Positions 35,166 to 43,396 of a stretch of 55,363 nt of DNA are shown here, piece by piece. Source of the DNA: Patescibacteria group bacterium (GTDB taxonomy: Bacteria; Patescibacteriota; Gracilibacteria; Peribacterales; Peribacteraceae); NCBI GenBank assembly GCA_018814875.1, contig JAHIYH010000046.1, positions 1 through 55,363 of the forward strand, in the 5' to 3' direction. Each line of letters begins with the position of its first letter. The first letter of the stretch is position 1. Made by a program: the position numbers and the translations under genes. The notes beneath the pieces were generated by a model that saw nothing but the letters and a program-made list of their open reading frames with translations, ran no database searches and was not told the DNA's origin.

Positions 35166-35175
35166 CCTTGCATAG

Positions 35176-35201
35176 GTGATACACTTGTGATACACTATAA
35201 T
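35176..35201 (+). promoter_or_regulatory. Toxin-antitoxin promoter/operator
   Basis: Two direct copies of GTGATACACT (35176-35185 and 35187-35196) are 11 bp apart and run into TATAAT at 35196-35201, 19 nt before the antitoxin ATG. Helical-phase direct repeats over the promoter fit autoregulation by the antitoxin-toxin complex. Confidence 0.6.
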
Positions 35202-35219
35202 TATACTTCCTATTATTCC

Positions 35220-35441
35220 ATGCCTACTTCCAAGAAGCGTATCAACATAAGTCTCCCTGAAGACATAGAAAATATTATCGAAATGTTATCGAATCGTGAT
35301 GATGTGCCACAGGCAACAAAAGCACTGCATCTTATTCAATTGGCTATTGAGATTGATGAGGATGAAGTATGGAACGCAATGGCGGAAAAACGTGATACAA
35401 AAAATGCGTCCTTCATCTCTCATAAAAAGGTATGGGAATAA
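35220..35441 (+). CDS. RelB/CopG-like antitoxin
   Basis: A 73-residue protein starting MPTSKKRINISLPEDIENII, the ribbon-helix-helix DNA-binding pattern, with an acidic C-terminal part (LAIEIDEDEVWNAMAEKR) to wrap around the toxin. It overlaps the toxin gene by 10 nt. The ATG at 35220 is chosen because the RHH strand begins right after it. Confidence 0.85.
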   Translation: MPTSKKRINISLPEDIENIIEMLSNRDDVPQATKALHLIQLAIEIDEDEVWNAMAEKRDTKNASFISHKKVWE

Positions 35442-35713
35442 ACTATGCAATTTTATATCACAAGGATGTCTTGCGAGAGGATACCCCTCGGTTATCTAAG
35501 AAAGACAGAGTACGTGTTAAAAAAGCAATTGAAGAAAAATTGGAGACAGCACCGGAAACATTCGGGAAGCCACTTCGTAGATCGCTAAAGGGATACAGAA
35601 AACTGCGCAGCGGTGATTATCGGATTATCTTTAGAATTGAAAAAAGAAGTGTAAAAATATTCGTTATTCAACATCGGTCAGTTGTATATAAACAGTCGGT
35701 GCGTCGAATTTAG
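35432..35713 (+). CDS. RelE/ParE-family toxin
   Basis: A 93-residue protein with the RelE fold pattern: YAILYHKDVLREDTPRL, a middle helix DRVRVKKAIEEKL, and the signature GKPLRRSLKGYRKLRSGDYRIIFRIE with KIFVIQHRSVVY. The basic RSGDYRI section is typical of ribosome-dependent mRNA interferases. It overlaps the antitoxin gene, an arrangement usual for type II modules. Confidence 0.9.
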   Translation: MGINYAILYHKDVLREDTPRLSKKDRVRVKKAIEEKLETAPETFGKPLRRSLKGYRKLRSGDYRIIFRIEKRSVKIFVIQHRSVVYKQSVRRI

Positions 35714-35800
35714 GTGCTAGGCGGCTAGGCACTAAACACTAGAAGAATCTTAGCTCTCTGTTTGTTTTATCTAGTCCCTAACCCCTAGCCCCTAGTCCCT
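35714..35800. repeat. CTAGGCACTAAACACTAG words with third copy of the 25-bp motif
   Basis: TAGGTGCTAGGCGGCTAGGC words, then AATCTTAGCTCTCTGTTTGTT (35746-35766, the motif of 29644), then CTAGTCCCTAACCCCTAGC words up to the mntP stop. Likely shared terminator of two convergent genes. Confidence 0.75.
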
Positions 35801-36359
35801 AGTAAAGGGTGTGTTCCAACAAAATCTTTAGTCCGATAAATATCAGTATCAATCCGCCCATGAGCGTTACTTTCTTTTCGGCGTAGATTCCTGCTACACC
35901 TCCTATTAGCACTCCGGCGAATGACACAAGCAAAGTAACACCACCAATAACCAGTGCCGTAGTGATTATATTAATTTGCAAGAACGCCAGACCGATTCCA
36001 ACTGCCAATGCATCTATACTTGTTGCTAGCCCTAGGCAGAGCAGTGTAGTAACTCGGAAATTTCTCTTTTTATGAACGTTCTCGTTTGTTTGCCTGCTAT
36101 CTGAAATCATTTTTAATCCAATAAGCATTAGAATTATAAAGGCGACCCAGTGGTCTACTCCTTCTATCACTTGTCGTAGCTGAGTACCTGCTAGCCAGCC
36201 AATAAGTGGCATGATCATCTGCATAAGTCCAAAGCACAATCCACAACGCAAGGCGTTTATCAATCTGTGTTTCTGAGGCATAACGCCATACGCGATTGCT
36301 ATAGCCAGAGAATCCATCGACAAGCCAAGTGCTATCAAGAATGTTTCAAAGATGTTCAT
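35799..36359 (-). CDS. mntP: Manganese efflux pump MntP
   Basis: A 186-residue, six-helix membrane protein of the DUF204/MntP family: FLIALGLSMDSLAIAIAYGV with the conserved Asp, GLMQMIMPLIGWLAGT, and the second half-repeat LGLATSIDALAVGIGLAFL. It exports Mn2+ from the cytoplasm. It directly follows the ABC exporter on the same strand (about 10 nt), suggesting cotranscription. No manganese riboswitch is visible upstream. Confidence 0.93.
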   Translation of the reverse strand: MNIFETFLIALGLSMDSLAIAIAYGVMPQKHRLINALRCGLCFGLMQMIMPLIGWLAGTQLRQVIEGVDHWVAFIILMLIGLKMISDSRQTNENVHKKRNFRVTTLLCLGLATSIDALAVGIGLAFLQINIITTALVIGGVTLLVSFAGVLIGGVAGIYAEKKVTLMGGLILIFIGLKILLEHTLY

Positions 36360-36370
36360 AAGATAGTTAA

Positions 36371-38182
36371 TTATTGCTCATTTTGTGATTCTTCCTCAAT
36401 CAAGAATCCTCTGGATTGATGCGACCACAGATCTGAATATACTCCTCCCTTTTCCAGAAGCTGAGTATGCGATCCATCCTCCACGATACTACCTTCTTCC
36501 AGAACAATTATGCGATCCATTTCCATAATGGTAGAGATTCGGTGAGCGATAGCCAAAGTTGTACGATCCTGCATCAGGATATGCAGCTGTTCCTGAATAT
36601 ATTTCTCACTTACCGAGTCTAGCGAACTGGTCGCTTCATCTAGCAATAAAATAGGAGCATCTTTTAGTATGACGCGTGCGATTGCAATGCGCTGACGTTC
36701 TCCACCAGATAGCTTTATTCCTCTTTCTCCTACAAGAGTCTCGTATCCATCAGGCAGTCTGGAAATAAAGTCGTGTGCATGCGCTTTTTTTGCTGCTTCT
36801 ATCACATCTTTTTCAGATGCGCCTGCTTGTGCATATGCAATGTTTTCAAATAGAGTGCGATGGAATAGGACAGGCTCCTGTGGAACATAACTGATGAACT
36901 TTCGCAGATCATCCTGCTTAATACTGCGTATGTCTTGGTTATCTATCAAGATGCTTCCGTTATTTACATCAGCAAAGCGCAGAATTAATTTGAAGAGCGT
37001 AGATTTACCTACTCCGGAATGCCCAACTATTCCAACGCGTTGGCCTGCTGGTATCTTAAGTACAAAATCATGAAATACCTCTCGTCCTTCTTTGTATTGG
37101 AAGGAAATCGTATTCAGATCCAGAGCTCCATTCACGATCTGAGGTATCTCAGGCTCTGTAAGATCCTGAACTTCTTGCGGAGTTTCTAGTATTGCGACCA
37201 TTTCTTCTGCTTCCGAGAGTGCGCGGAACACATTTCTAATTGCATGACCAATTCCCCATATTTTGCCAATAATCATGGCGAAGTAGGCTTGTACAAGTAC
37301 TACCGTTCCGACGGTAATTGATCCGTCTAACCAAAGATGTAGCGTGATATACATACCGACGATTTCCAGAATCGCAACTGCAACTCCTTGTATCGCATGG
37401 AACGAATTTCCTATGTACCATGCAGTCGATCTGGCTCGATACTGAGCATGTGTTGCTTTTCCATAGCGTTTCATTTCACGACTGCTGGATGTGAACATTT
37501 TCAAGTTAAGAATGTTCGTAATGATGTCGGCTAATTGTCCTGTTACTTTGGAATCTTCTGTTGCTGCTCTCAAATCGAACTTAATATTAAAGCGCGCAAA
37601 TCCATAACTTAAAGATAGATAGAAGATGCACCAAACCAAAAAGAACATTGCTAACTTTGGCATGATTGTTGTTAGTACAACTAATACTCCAACTAGTTGA
37701 ATACCTGTGAACCAGAAATCGAAAACCACTCGGTCATGAATATGTTCGAAGCCATGGGTAAAGCGCTTTGCTTTTGCCACTAAACTTCCTGTAAAGCTAC
37801 CAACAAAGAAGCTATAAGAGTGCTTATGCAACTTATCCAATGCGTAGTTTTGTATTTCACGTATTGTATTAGATTGTGCATAAACCATTATAAAGTCTGC
37901 TATGCGGAAGATGACATTGTAAATAAAGACCAAAATGATTAGACCGATAAAGATATGCAGCACTTCGGGCCAAACCTCTGTTTTAGATACAGGATTAGAG
38001 ATTAAATCGAAGATGTTTCTGTAGTAGAGTTTGGTTACAATGTCACTCAAAATAATTCCTGCTCCATATAAGATGAATATTAGGATATGGCTGAGTGCGT
38101 ATTGTTTTGCAATCTTCAGATATGTTCCAAGAATTGTACTCATGGGAACGTGGAGCCTTTTTTGGTGAGTATCGGAAGTCAT
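36371..38182 (-). CDS. ABC-type exporter, fused permease and ATPase
   Basis: Half-transporter of about 603 residues from the ATG at 38182; an ATG at 38143 is an equally good start. The N-terminal part has six TM helices (ABC type I exporter fold). The ATPase domain shows Walker A GIVGHSGVGKSTLFK, Q-loop YVPQEPVLF, signature LSGGERQRIAIARV, Walker B PILLLDEATSSLD and H-loop LAIAHRIS. It probably works as a homodimer exporting lipid or peptide; the substrate cannot be told from sequence. The upstream extension to 38362 lacks conserved sequence. Confidence 0.9.
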   Translation of the reverse strand: MTSDTHQKRLHVPMSTILGTYLKIAKQYALSHILIFILYGAGIILSDIVTKLYYRNIFDLISNPVSKTEVWPEVLHIFIGLIILVFIYNVIFRIADFIMVYAQSNTIREIQNYALDKLHKHSYSFFVGSFTGSLVAKAKRFTHGFEHIHDRVVFDFWFTGIQLVGVLVVLTTIMPKLAMFFLVWCIFYLSLSYGFARFNIKFDLRAATEDSKVTGQLADIITNILNLKMFTSSSREMKRYGKATHAQYRARSTAWYIGNSFHAIQGVAVAILEIVGMYITLHLWLDGSITVGTVVLVQAYFAMIIGKIWGIGHAIRNVFRALSEAEEMVAILETPQEVQDLTEPEIPQIVNGALDLNTISFQYKEGREVFHDFVLKIPAGQRVGIVGHSGVGKSTLFKLILRFADVNNGSILIDNQDIRSIKQDDLRKFISYVPQEPVLFHRTLFENIAYAQAGASEKDVIEAAKKAHAHDFISRLPDGYETLVGERGIKLSGGERQRIAIARVILKDAPILLLDEATSSLDSVSEKYIQEQLHILMQDRTTLAIAHRISTIMEMDRIIVLEEGSIVEDGSHTQLLEKGGVYSDLWSHQSRGFLIEEESQNEQ

Positions 38183-38603
38183 TAAAGGACAAGTATGTGT
38201 ATAATTGTAAAAACGTCCAGAAAGTGCTGCTGTTACATATTTAGTGGTTTTATTGGAGCCCTTTTGGTTTGTATCAGAGCAAGTATGGGGGATTATAAAT
38301 AATAGAAAATATACAGTCTCAATTTGCTCCATAACCCCCAAATTTGGCTCTAAAAAGGCCATTGAAAAATAGGGTCAAGTTTGCTATACTATTAGTGTCA
38401 TTGGTTTTATAGAGCTTGCTCTATATTTCTTCTGATCAAAACAAACACCGTCTCTCGATTCACTTCGTCTGGCGGTTTTGTTTAATATAGGCATTTGTAG
38501 GTTTCAGATCTAAACACTCTTTTTCTTTGCACATATTACATTTTAAATCATATACTAGCCGACGTAGGTAATTTATAAGTGCCTCTGATCTTTTGCTCAT
38601 CGT
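38183..38603. other. Gene-free interval with palindrome and terminator-like hairpin
   Basis: A perfect palindrome TATAGAGC-TT-GCTCTATA lies at 38408-38425. AAAACAAACACCG at about 38439 pairs with CGGTTTTGTTT at about 38473-38483, a large terminator-like hairpin. The sequence marks the end of the core region and the start of the island. Confidence 0.6.
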
Positions 38604-38678
38604 GGCCCCATCGTCTAATGGTTAGGACGCCAGGTTTTCATCCTGGTAACAGGAGTTCGATTCTCCTTGGGGCTACCA
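38604..38678 (+). tRNA. tRNA-Glu (anticodon TTC)
   Basis: Acceptor GGCCCCA pairs with TGGGGCT; D arm with TAATGGTTAGGA; anticodon stem CCAGG/CCTGG with loop TTTTCAT giving anticodon TTC; T arm AGGAG-TTCGATT-CTCCT; encoded CCA at 38676-38678. It lies at the left edge of the accessory island. Confidence 0.95.
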
Positions 38679-38681
38679 TTA

Positions 38682-38753
38682 CGGGCACCCGACCGTGGTG
38701 GTTCCAGAATACAAATCCTGAAGTGAGGCTAGGTTCGATTCCCCGGGGGTTTC
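38682..38753 (+). pseudogene. Degenerate tRNA-like fragment
   Basis: Four bases after the tRNA-Glu, a tRNA-sized segment contains AGGTTCGATTCCCCGGGGGT, a T-arm/acceptor-like 3' end, and is followed by CATTACG just as the real tRNA is followed by CATTACG. The anticodon stem does not form properly. It looks like a partial, decayed tRNA copy, as often left at integration sites. Confidence 0.45.
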
Positions 38754-38839
38754 ATTACGATTCCGTAGTGCCTACATGCTATCAACTCCACTTATTATCC
38801 AGGAACCGCACCTGCCCGACATAGGCGCATGTAAAGCGT

Positions 38840-38861
38840 CTCCTTAGGGTATCTTAAGGAG
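38840..38861 (+). promoter_or_regulatory. Stem-loop upstream of the methyltransferase gene
   Basis: CTCCTTA and TAAGGAG pair around an 8-base loop, 45 nt before the methyltransferase ATG. It could be an operator or a translational control hairpin of the restriction-modification cassette. Confidence 0.4.
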
Positions 38862-38905
38862 AAGGTGTGTATCTCAAGGGTTCTCAGGTAGAATGTGGCT
38901 CGATT

Positions 38906-39979
38906 ATGTCAATGAAAAAACTAAAGGCAGTCGACTTCTTCTGCTCAGGCGGGGGTATGACGTGTGGTTTAAGACAGGCGGGTATTGATGTGATTGCCGG
39001 TATTGATAATGACCCATCTTGCAAGGATACGTATGAAGGCAATAATCCAGGCTCTGAGTTTCTTCACGAGGACGTTTTTGATCTGAAAGAACAAGATCTC
39101 GAAAAGAGGCTCGATTTGAAAAAAAATGATGACAACCTTATTTTGATTGGATGTAGCCCATGTCAGTATTGGTCGATCATTAGGACTAATAAGTCGAAAT
39201 CTACAAAATCCAAGAATCTACTTATCGAATTTAATAGATTTGTTGATTATTTCAATCCTGGCTATGTCCTTGTGGAAAATGTCCCCGGCATACTTACTCG
39301 TAAAGATAAGAGTGGTCTTGATAACTTTATTGCATCTTTAGGGCAAAAAGGATTTAAGGTGCATTTTGGCACTGTGAATATGAACCAGTATGGAGTGCCT
39401 CAATCGAGGCGGCGCTTTTCATTGCTTGCGACCCGCTTACATAGCGAATCGATATTTCCAACTCCGAATCTTGCTTACCTGCCGACAGTCAGAGATGTTT
39501 TAGGTGCGAAAAATGGTTTTAAAAAGGTACACCCAGGCCATCGAGATATGACTGCTTTCTACCATTCAACCGCGAATATTACTGAAAAGAATGTTCTTCG
39601 TTTAAAAAAGACACCCAAAAGTGGAGGGTCATGGAAAGACTGGGCTAACGATAAGAAGTTAAAACGTCTTAGCTATTCAGGAAATGGCTTCCCTGATAAT
39701 TACGGCAGGATGAGTTGGGACAAGCCTGCTCCTACGATAACCACAAAATTTGTCAGTATCTCAAATGGAAGATTTGCTCATCCAGAGGAAGACAGAGGGC
39801 TCTCAATTCGAGAAGGAGCCACTCTGCAAACCTTCCCCAAAGAATATATTTTCCCAAGCGAGAGCATCGGTTTGGCTGCAAAAATCATCGGTAATGCGGT
39901 TCCACCTTTATTCGCCAAAAGTCTGGGAGAAACGATAATGAATGCCCATTCCAATAAAAAGCATGGCAGACGAACTTAA
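38906..39979 (+). CDS. C5-cytosine DNA methyltransferase
   Basis: Transfers methyl groups from SAM to cytosine C5. Motif I is VDFFCSGGGMTCGLRQAG, motif IV GCSPCQYWS (catalytic Cys in PCQ), motif VI VLVENVPGIL, motif VIII QYGVPQSRRR and motif X IGNAVPPLFAKSLGE. The target-recognition region between VIII and X is about 100 residues, short but adequate for one specificity. About 357 residues from the ATG at 38906 (ATG 38912 also possible). It overlaps the next gene by 38 nt or less, so it is coupled to the GHKL ATPase, and is presumably the self-marking enzyme of this cassette. Confidence 0.93.
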   Translation: MSMKKLKAVDFFCSGGGMTCGLRQAGIDVIAGIDNDPSCKDTYEGNNPGSEFLHEDVFDLKEQDLEKRLDLKKNDDNLILIGCSPCQYWSIIRTNKSKSTKSKNLLIEFNRFVDYFNPGYVLVENVPGILTRKDKSGLDNFIASLGQKGFKVHFGTVNMNQYGVPQSRRRFSLLATRLHSESIFPTPNLAYLPTVRDVLGAKNGFKKVHPGHRDMTAFYHSTANITEKNVLRLKKTPKSGGSWKDWANDKKLKRLSYSGNGFPDNYGRMSWDKPAPTITTKFVSISNGRFAHPEEDRGLSIREGATLQTFPKEYIFPSESIGLAAKIIGNAVPPLFAKSLGETIMNAHSNKKHGRRT

Positions 39980-41594
39980 AATGACTTTTGATCCAAAGAC
40001 GATAGAGCACTTAGGCGTGCGCATGTATTCCACGCTACCTCCAGTTTTATCCGAGTTAATAGCAAATTCATACGATGCGAATGGAAGTGAAGTCCATATT
40101 TTACTAAACGATTCGGAGAAAGATGCTAAGGAAATCATTGTTGAAGATAATGGGATCGGGATGTCATTGACTGATATAAATGAAAAATTTTTGAGGATAG
40201 GTAGAAATCGTCGAGTGGAAGAAGGAACTCAAGAAACTGCTGATGGTAGAAAGGTAATTGGGAAAAAGGGGTTAGGAAAATTATCATTCTTTGGAATTGC
40301 CCAAGAGATTGAAGTTGCAACATGCAAAGACGGTAAGGAGAATATTTTTCTACTGCGGTGGGAGGACATAATGAAGGAAGACCATGAGTACAAGCCCCAA
40401 ATAATAAAGAAGGACGAACCTCATAGTCCCAAAGAACACGGAACACGCATTACACTGCGCGGAATAAAGCGAGAGAGCGATTTTTCAGCCGAAGACCTTG
40501 CAGTGAGCCTATCGCGCATTTTTATCATCGACCCGAAATTTAGAATTTTCATTCGGCACAATACAGACCATGAGATCCTTGTAGAAAACGATAAAAAATA
40601 TGCAGGTCTTGATAAGGAAGTACAGTGGAATGTTCCGACTGATGTTCTGTTACAGAGTGAGTATGAAAAAAAGACTGAGGTAAAGGGTTATTTGATGACA
40701 TCAAAAAAACCAATACCCCCTCAAACGAACATGCGAGGAGTGACGCTATTTTCTCGCGGGAAGTTGGTAAACTTGCCTGAATATTTTTCAGATAGCACAT
40801 CAAGCCACTTCTTTTCTTATCTTACAGGATCACTTGAGGTTAATTTCATTGATGACATCAGGGAGGATGTAATCGCAACTGACAGGCAATCATTGAATTG
40901 GGGCCATCCAGATATGTACAAGCTTCGAGAGTATTTGCGAAGTATGATGAATTGGCTTGAGCGTGATTGGCGCAAAAAAAGAGAGGAAGCGAGAGAAAAA
41001 GAATTGGATCAAAAGACAGGAATCAACGTGAAGGATTGGCTTAGCAAGCTTCCAACTGATATGCAAAATCTTGCAGGACCGATTCTTCAGGCCTTGGCTA
41101 AAGAATCAGAATTACCCGCAGAAACTACAAGTGCGGTTGTAAGATCATTGCATGAAATTGTTCCTGAATATCCAAGATATCATTGGAGACATCTGCATCC
41201 TGAAATTCAGAATATTGCGAAGGATGACTATATTAATGAAAAATACTTCGATGCTGCGGAGAAAGCCTCAAGACTATATATACAGCGAGTGAAAGAGAGG
41301 GCGAGTATCGATTCTGGAAATGATAGTGGGGACATGGATACTGCGTTCAATCTTGGCGATGGAAAGCTAATGGTGACTGCCTGTGACGATACAACCAAGC
41401 GAAATATACAAGGTGGCCAACATTTACTTTCAAAAGGGATTGTCATCGGATGCAGAAACCCCCTAACACATAATCCAGAATATACAAAAAAACTGGTCGA
41501 AACAGGCCTTTATACTGAAAAGGACTGTCTAGACATGCTGAGTATGATATCCCACTTATTCGCAAGATTAGATAAAGCGCAGCTACGATCTTAA
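39942..41594 (+). CDS. GHKL (MORC/MutL-like) ATPase with C-terminal Ymh/HEPN domain
   Basis: The N-terminal Bergerat ATPase fold is clear: N box SELIANSYDA (residues 37-46), G1 VEDNGIG (67-73), G2 GKKGLGKLS (107-115), plus a transducer-like region with RGVTLFSRGKLVNLPEYF. A helical connector (about 330-400) leads to a C-terminal domain of the TIGR02391/Ymh type (HPEIQNIAKDDYINEKYFDAA, GCRNPLTHNPEY). The latter contains R505-x4-H510, the HEPN RNase signature. GHKL ATPases are known in predicted restriction systems as ancestors of eukaryotic MORCs. ATG at 39963 is an alternative start. Expected role: ATP-gated DNA clamp or sensor, with the HEPN part as an RNA-cleaving effector; this is inference. 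Confidence 0.85.
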   Translation: MPIPIKSMADELKMTFDPKTIEHLGVRMYSTLPPVLSELIANSYDANGSEVHILLNDSEKDAKEIIVEDNGIGMSLTDINEKFLRIGRNRRVEEGTQETADGRKVIGKKGLGKLSFFGIAQEIEVATCKDGKENIFLLRWEDIMKEDHEYKPQIIKKDEPHSPKEHGTRITLRGIKRESDFSAEDLAVSLSRIFIIDPKFRIFIRHNTDHEILVENDKKYAGLDKEVQWNVPTDVLLQSEYEKKTEVKGYLMTSKKPIPPQTNMRGVTLFSRGKLVNLPEYFSDSTSSHFFSYLTGSLEVNFIDDIREDVIATDRQSLNWGHPDMYKLREYLRSMMNWLERDWRKKREEAREKELDQKTGINVKDWLSKLPTDMQNLAGPILQALAKESELPAETTSAVVRSLHEIVPEYPRYHWRHLHPEIQNIAKDDYINEKYFDAAEKASRLYIQRVKERASIDSGNDSGDMDTAFNLGDGKLMVTACDDTTKRNIQGGQHLLSKGIVIGCRNPLTHNPEYTKKLVETGLYTEKDCLDMLSMISHLFARLDKAQLRS

Positions 41595-41609
41595 TTTATT
41601 CAAAATCAA

Positions 41610-43394
41610 ATGCAGGATCTTGTAAATGAAATTATCGGGATGAAAAATCGGGGAGCCTTTACAAAATACATAGACTACATTCGTTTTCCTCGCTATCGAA
41701 ATCTCGAACCAGATTCCAGAATCGATTTCTCGTTTCCTCTCACTGCTCTTGTTGGTCAAAATGGATTTGGCAAGAGTTCTACTCTGCAAGCTTTATGGGG
41801 TACGCCCGAAGGAAAAAGTGTTGGCAATTATTGGTTTTCAACTGAAGTTGACCCTATTAAAAATCTTGAAAACGGAAAACGGAACTGCATGATATATGCT
41901 TATAAAAAACCATCTGGAGAACAAGTTGAGGTTCTTAAAATTCGCATAAAGAAAAGGAAAGATCCTGACTACTGGGAGACAAGCAGACCGTTAAAAAGTT
42001 TTGGGATGGAGACGATGGGTGGAAGCAGGAGCTTACCCATAGATATGAAGGTTGATTACATTGATTTTCGCTCAATTCTAAGTGCATTTGATAAATATTT
42101 CTATTTTAATAAGCCTGCGGCGCATTTGCGATCAAAAACAAAGCAGGAATACTTGCGCAAAAAATCCAAAAACCTTCGAAATGTTCTAGAAAATAACTTA
42201 ATTCAAAAGAGCGCAAATACTGCTCAAAACAACCTTCCTGAGCAATTGTCAGTTGAGGAACTTGAACAAATATCGGAAATTTTAGGAAAGAATTATGTAA
42301 GCGGAATAGTGATCGAACATAAGTTCTTCAAAGAATGGGGAACTTCCGTAATTTACAAAACAGACAGTTTAAATTATTCAGAGGCTTTTGCTGGTAGTGG
42401 AGAAATTGCAGTTGTTGAGTTGGTTCACAGAATACATAAAGCTGACAATAATACATTGATTCTTTTGGATGAGCCCGATGTTTCATTACATCCTGGGGCA
42501 CAAGAAAGGCTTAAAATATTTCTATTGAAGAAAATTAAAGGAAAAAAGATTCAAGTTGTTATTTCCACACATTCTCCATCTCTAATCTCTGGGCTGCCGC
42601 CTTCGGCAATTAAAGTATTTAGTAATGGTGTAAATGGGAGAGTCCGAGTGATTGCTGATCGTAAGCCAGAAGAGGCCTTTTTCGTTGTTGGCCACCCAAA
42701 TGAATCTCTGAAGACCATTATTGTAGAAGACGGTCTGGCACAAAATTTGATAGAAGCTGTACTCAAAGATATGCCAGAAGAAGTCGCATCACAGTTTGAG
42801 GTTCAATACTACCCAGGTGGTGCTGAAAATATTTGCCAAGATGTCACGTTGTATAGCAGAAGATTGCCATCAAAATTCTTTGTTTTGTTTGATGGAGACA
42901 AGAAACCTGTAAATGATTTAATTGATGTCGATACCCTTACCGAAAGAGATAAAAAGGCATCCGTATTAGCCGATAAAATAAGAAATCAGGTAGGGTGCCA
43001 AATCCCATTTCATGTGGACGGTGGGGCATCTGGCTCGGATGAACGCCAGAAGGTTACTCTCATGCTGGATTATCTGCGTTTTTGGAATGGAAATGTCTAT
43101 TTTCTTCCTGAAGAAACTCCAGAAAAAATCCTCTGGGATGAAGAACACGCAAGATCTCAATTCAAGTTGCATGGCTTAGACGATGCCGATATCGGTGGAT
43201 ATATGAATGAACTTCAGCCAATATCAGACAAAGATAAGTTTGTTTTATTTGCAAAATATTTTTACGGAGACTCGGATCCTAAGCATATAAAACAGGCGCA
43301 TGACCTATTTTTGGCCTACTGGAGAAAACAGAAAGGTTCTTCTCACTATATTAAGATAACAGAAATTCTTGAAACCATGAGAGGGATCAACTGA
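41610..43394 (+). CDS. OLD-type AAA ATPase with TOPRIM nuclease domain
   Basis: A 594-residue ABC-like ATPase: Walker A GQNGFGKSS (49-57), signature GSGE (262-265), Walker B LILLDEPDVSLHP (283-295), H-loop STHSPS (319-324). The C-terminal third resembles a TOPRIM nuclease: IVEDG (Glu 373) and LFDGDKK (Asp 428/430), with YPGGAENI between. This is the layout of OLD nucleases, including GajA of the Gabija system. The gene starts 15 nt after the GHKL gene; no UvrD-like GajB partner is present. It is likely the DNA-cutting arm of the methyltransferase/GHKL cassette. Confidence 0.85.
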   Translation: MQDLVNEIIGMKNRGAFTKYIDYIRFPRYRNLEPDSRIDFSFPLTALVGQNGFGKSSTLQALWGTPEGKSVGNYWFSTEVDPIKNLENGKRNCMIYAYKKPSGEQVEVLKIRIKKRKDPDYWETSRPLKSFGMETMGGSRSLPIDMKVDYIDFRSILSAFDKYFYFNKPAAHLRSKTKQEYLRKKSKNLRNVLENNLIQKSANTAQNNLPEQLSVEELEQISEILGKNYVSGIVIEHKFFKEWGTSVIYKTDSLNYSEAFAGSGEIAVVELVHRIHKADNNTLILLDEPDVSLHPGAQERLKIFLLKKIKGKKIQVVISTHSPSLISGLPPSAIKVFSNGVNGRVRVIADRKPEEAFFVVGHPNESLKTIIVEDGLAQNLIEAVLKDMPEEVASQFEVQYYPGGAENICQDVTLYSRRLPSKFFVLFDGDKKPVNDLIDVDTLTERDKKASVLADKIRNQVGCQIPFHVDGGASGSDERQKVTLMLDYLRFWNGNVYFLPEETPEKILWDEEHARSQFKLHGLDDADIGGYMNELQPISDKDKFVLFAKYFYGDSDPKHIKQAHDLFLAYWRKQKGSSHYIKITEILETMRGIN

Positions 43395-43396
43395 AT

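Noticed and set aside
38579-38824. Plus-strand open frame over tRNA-Glu and the tRNA-like fragment
   Set aside because: Its translation simply reads through structured RNA; no coding evidence.
41610-43394. Gabija system
   Set aside because: The OLD-type ATPase resembles GajA, but no UvrD-type GajB follows; neighbours are a methyltransferase, a GHKL ATPase and an SNF2 helicase.
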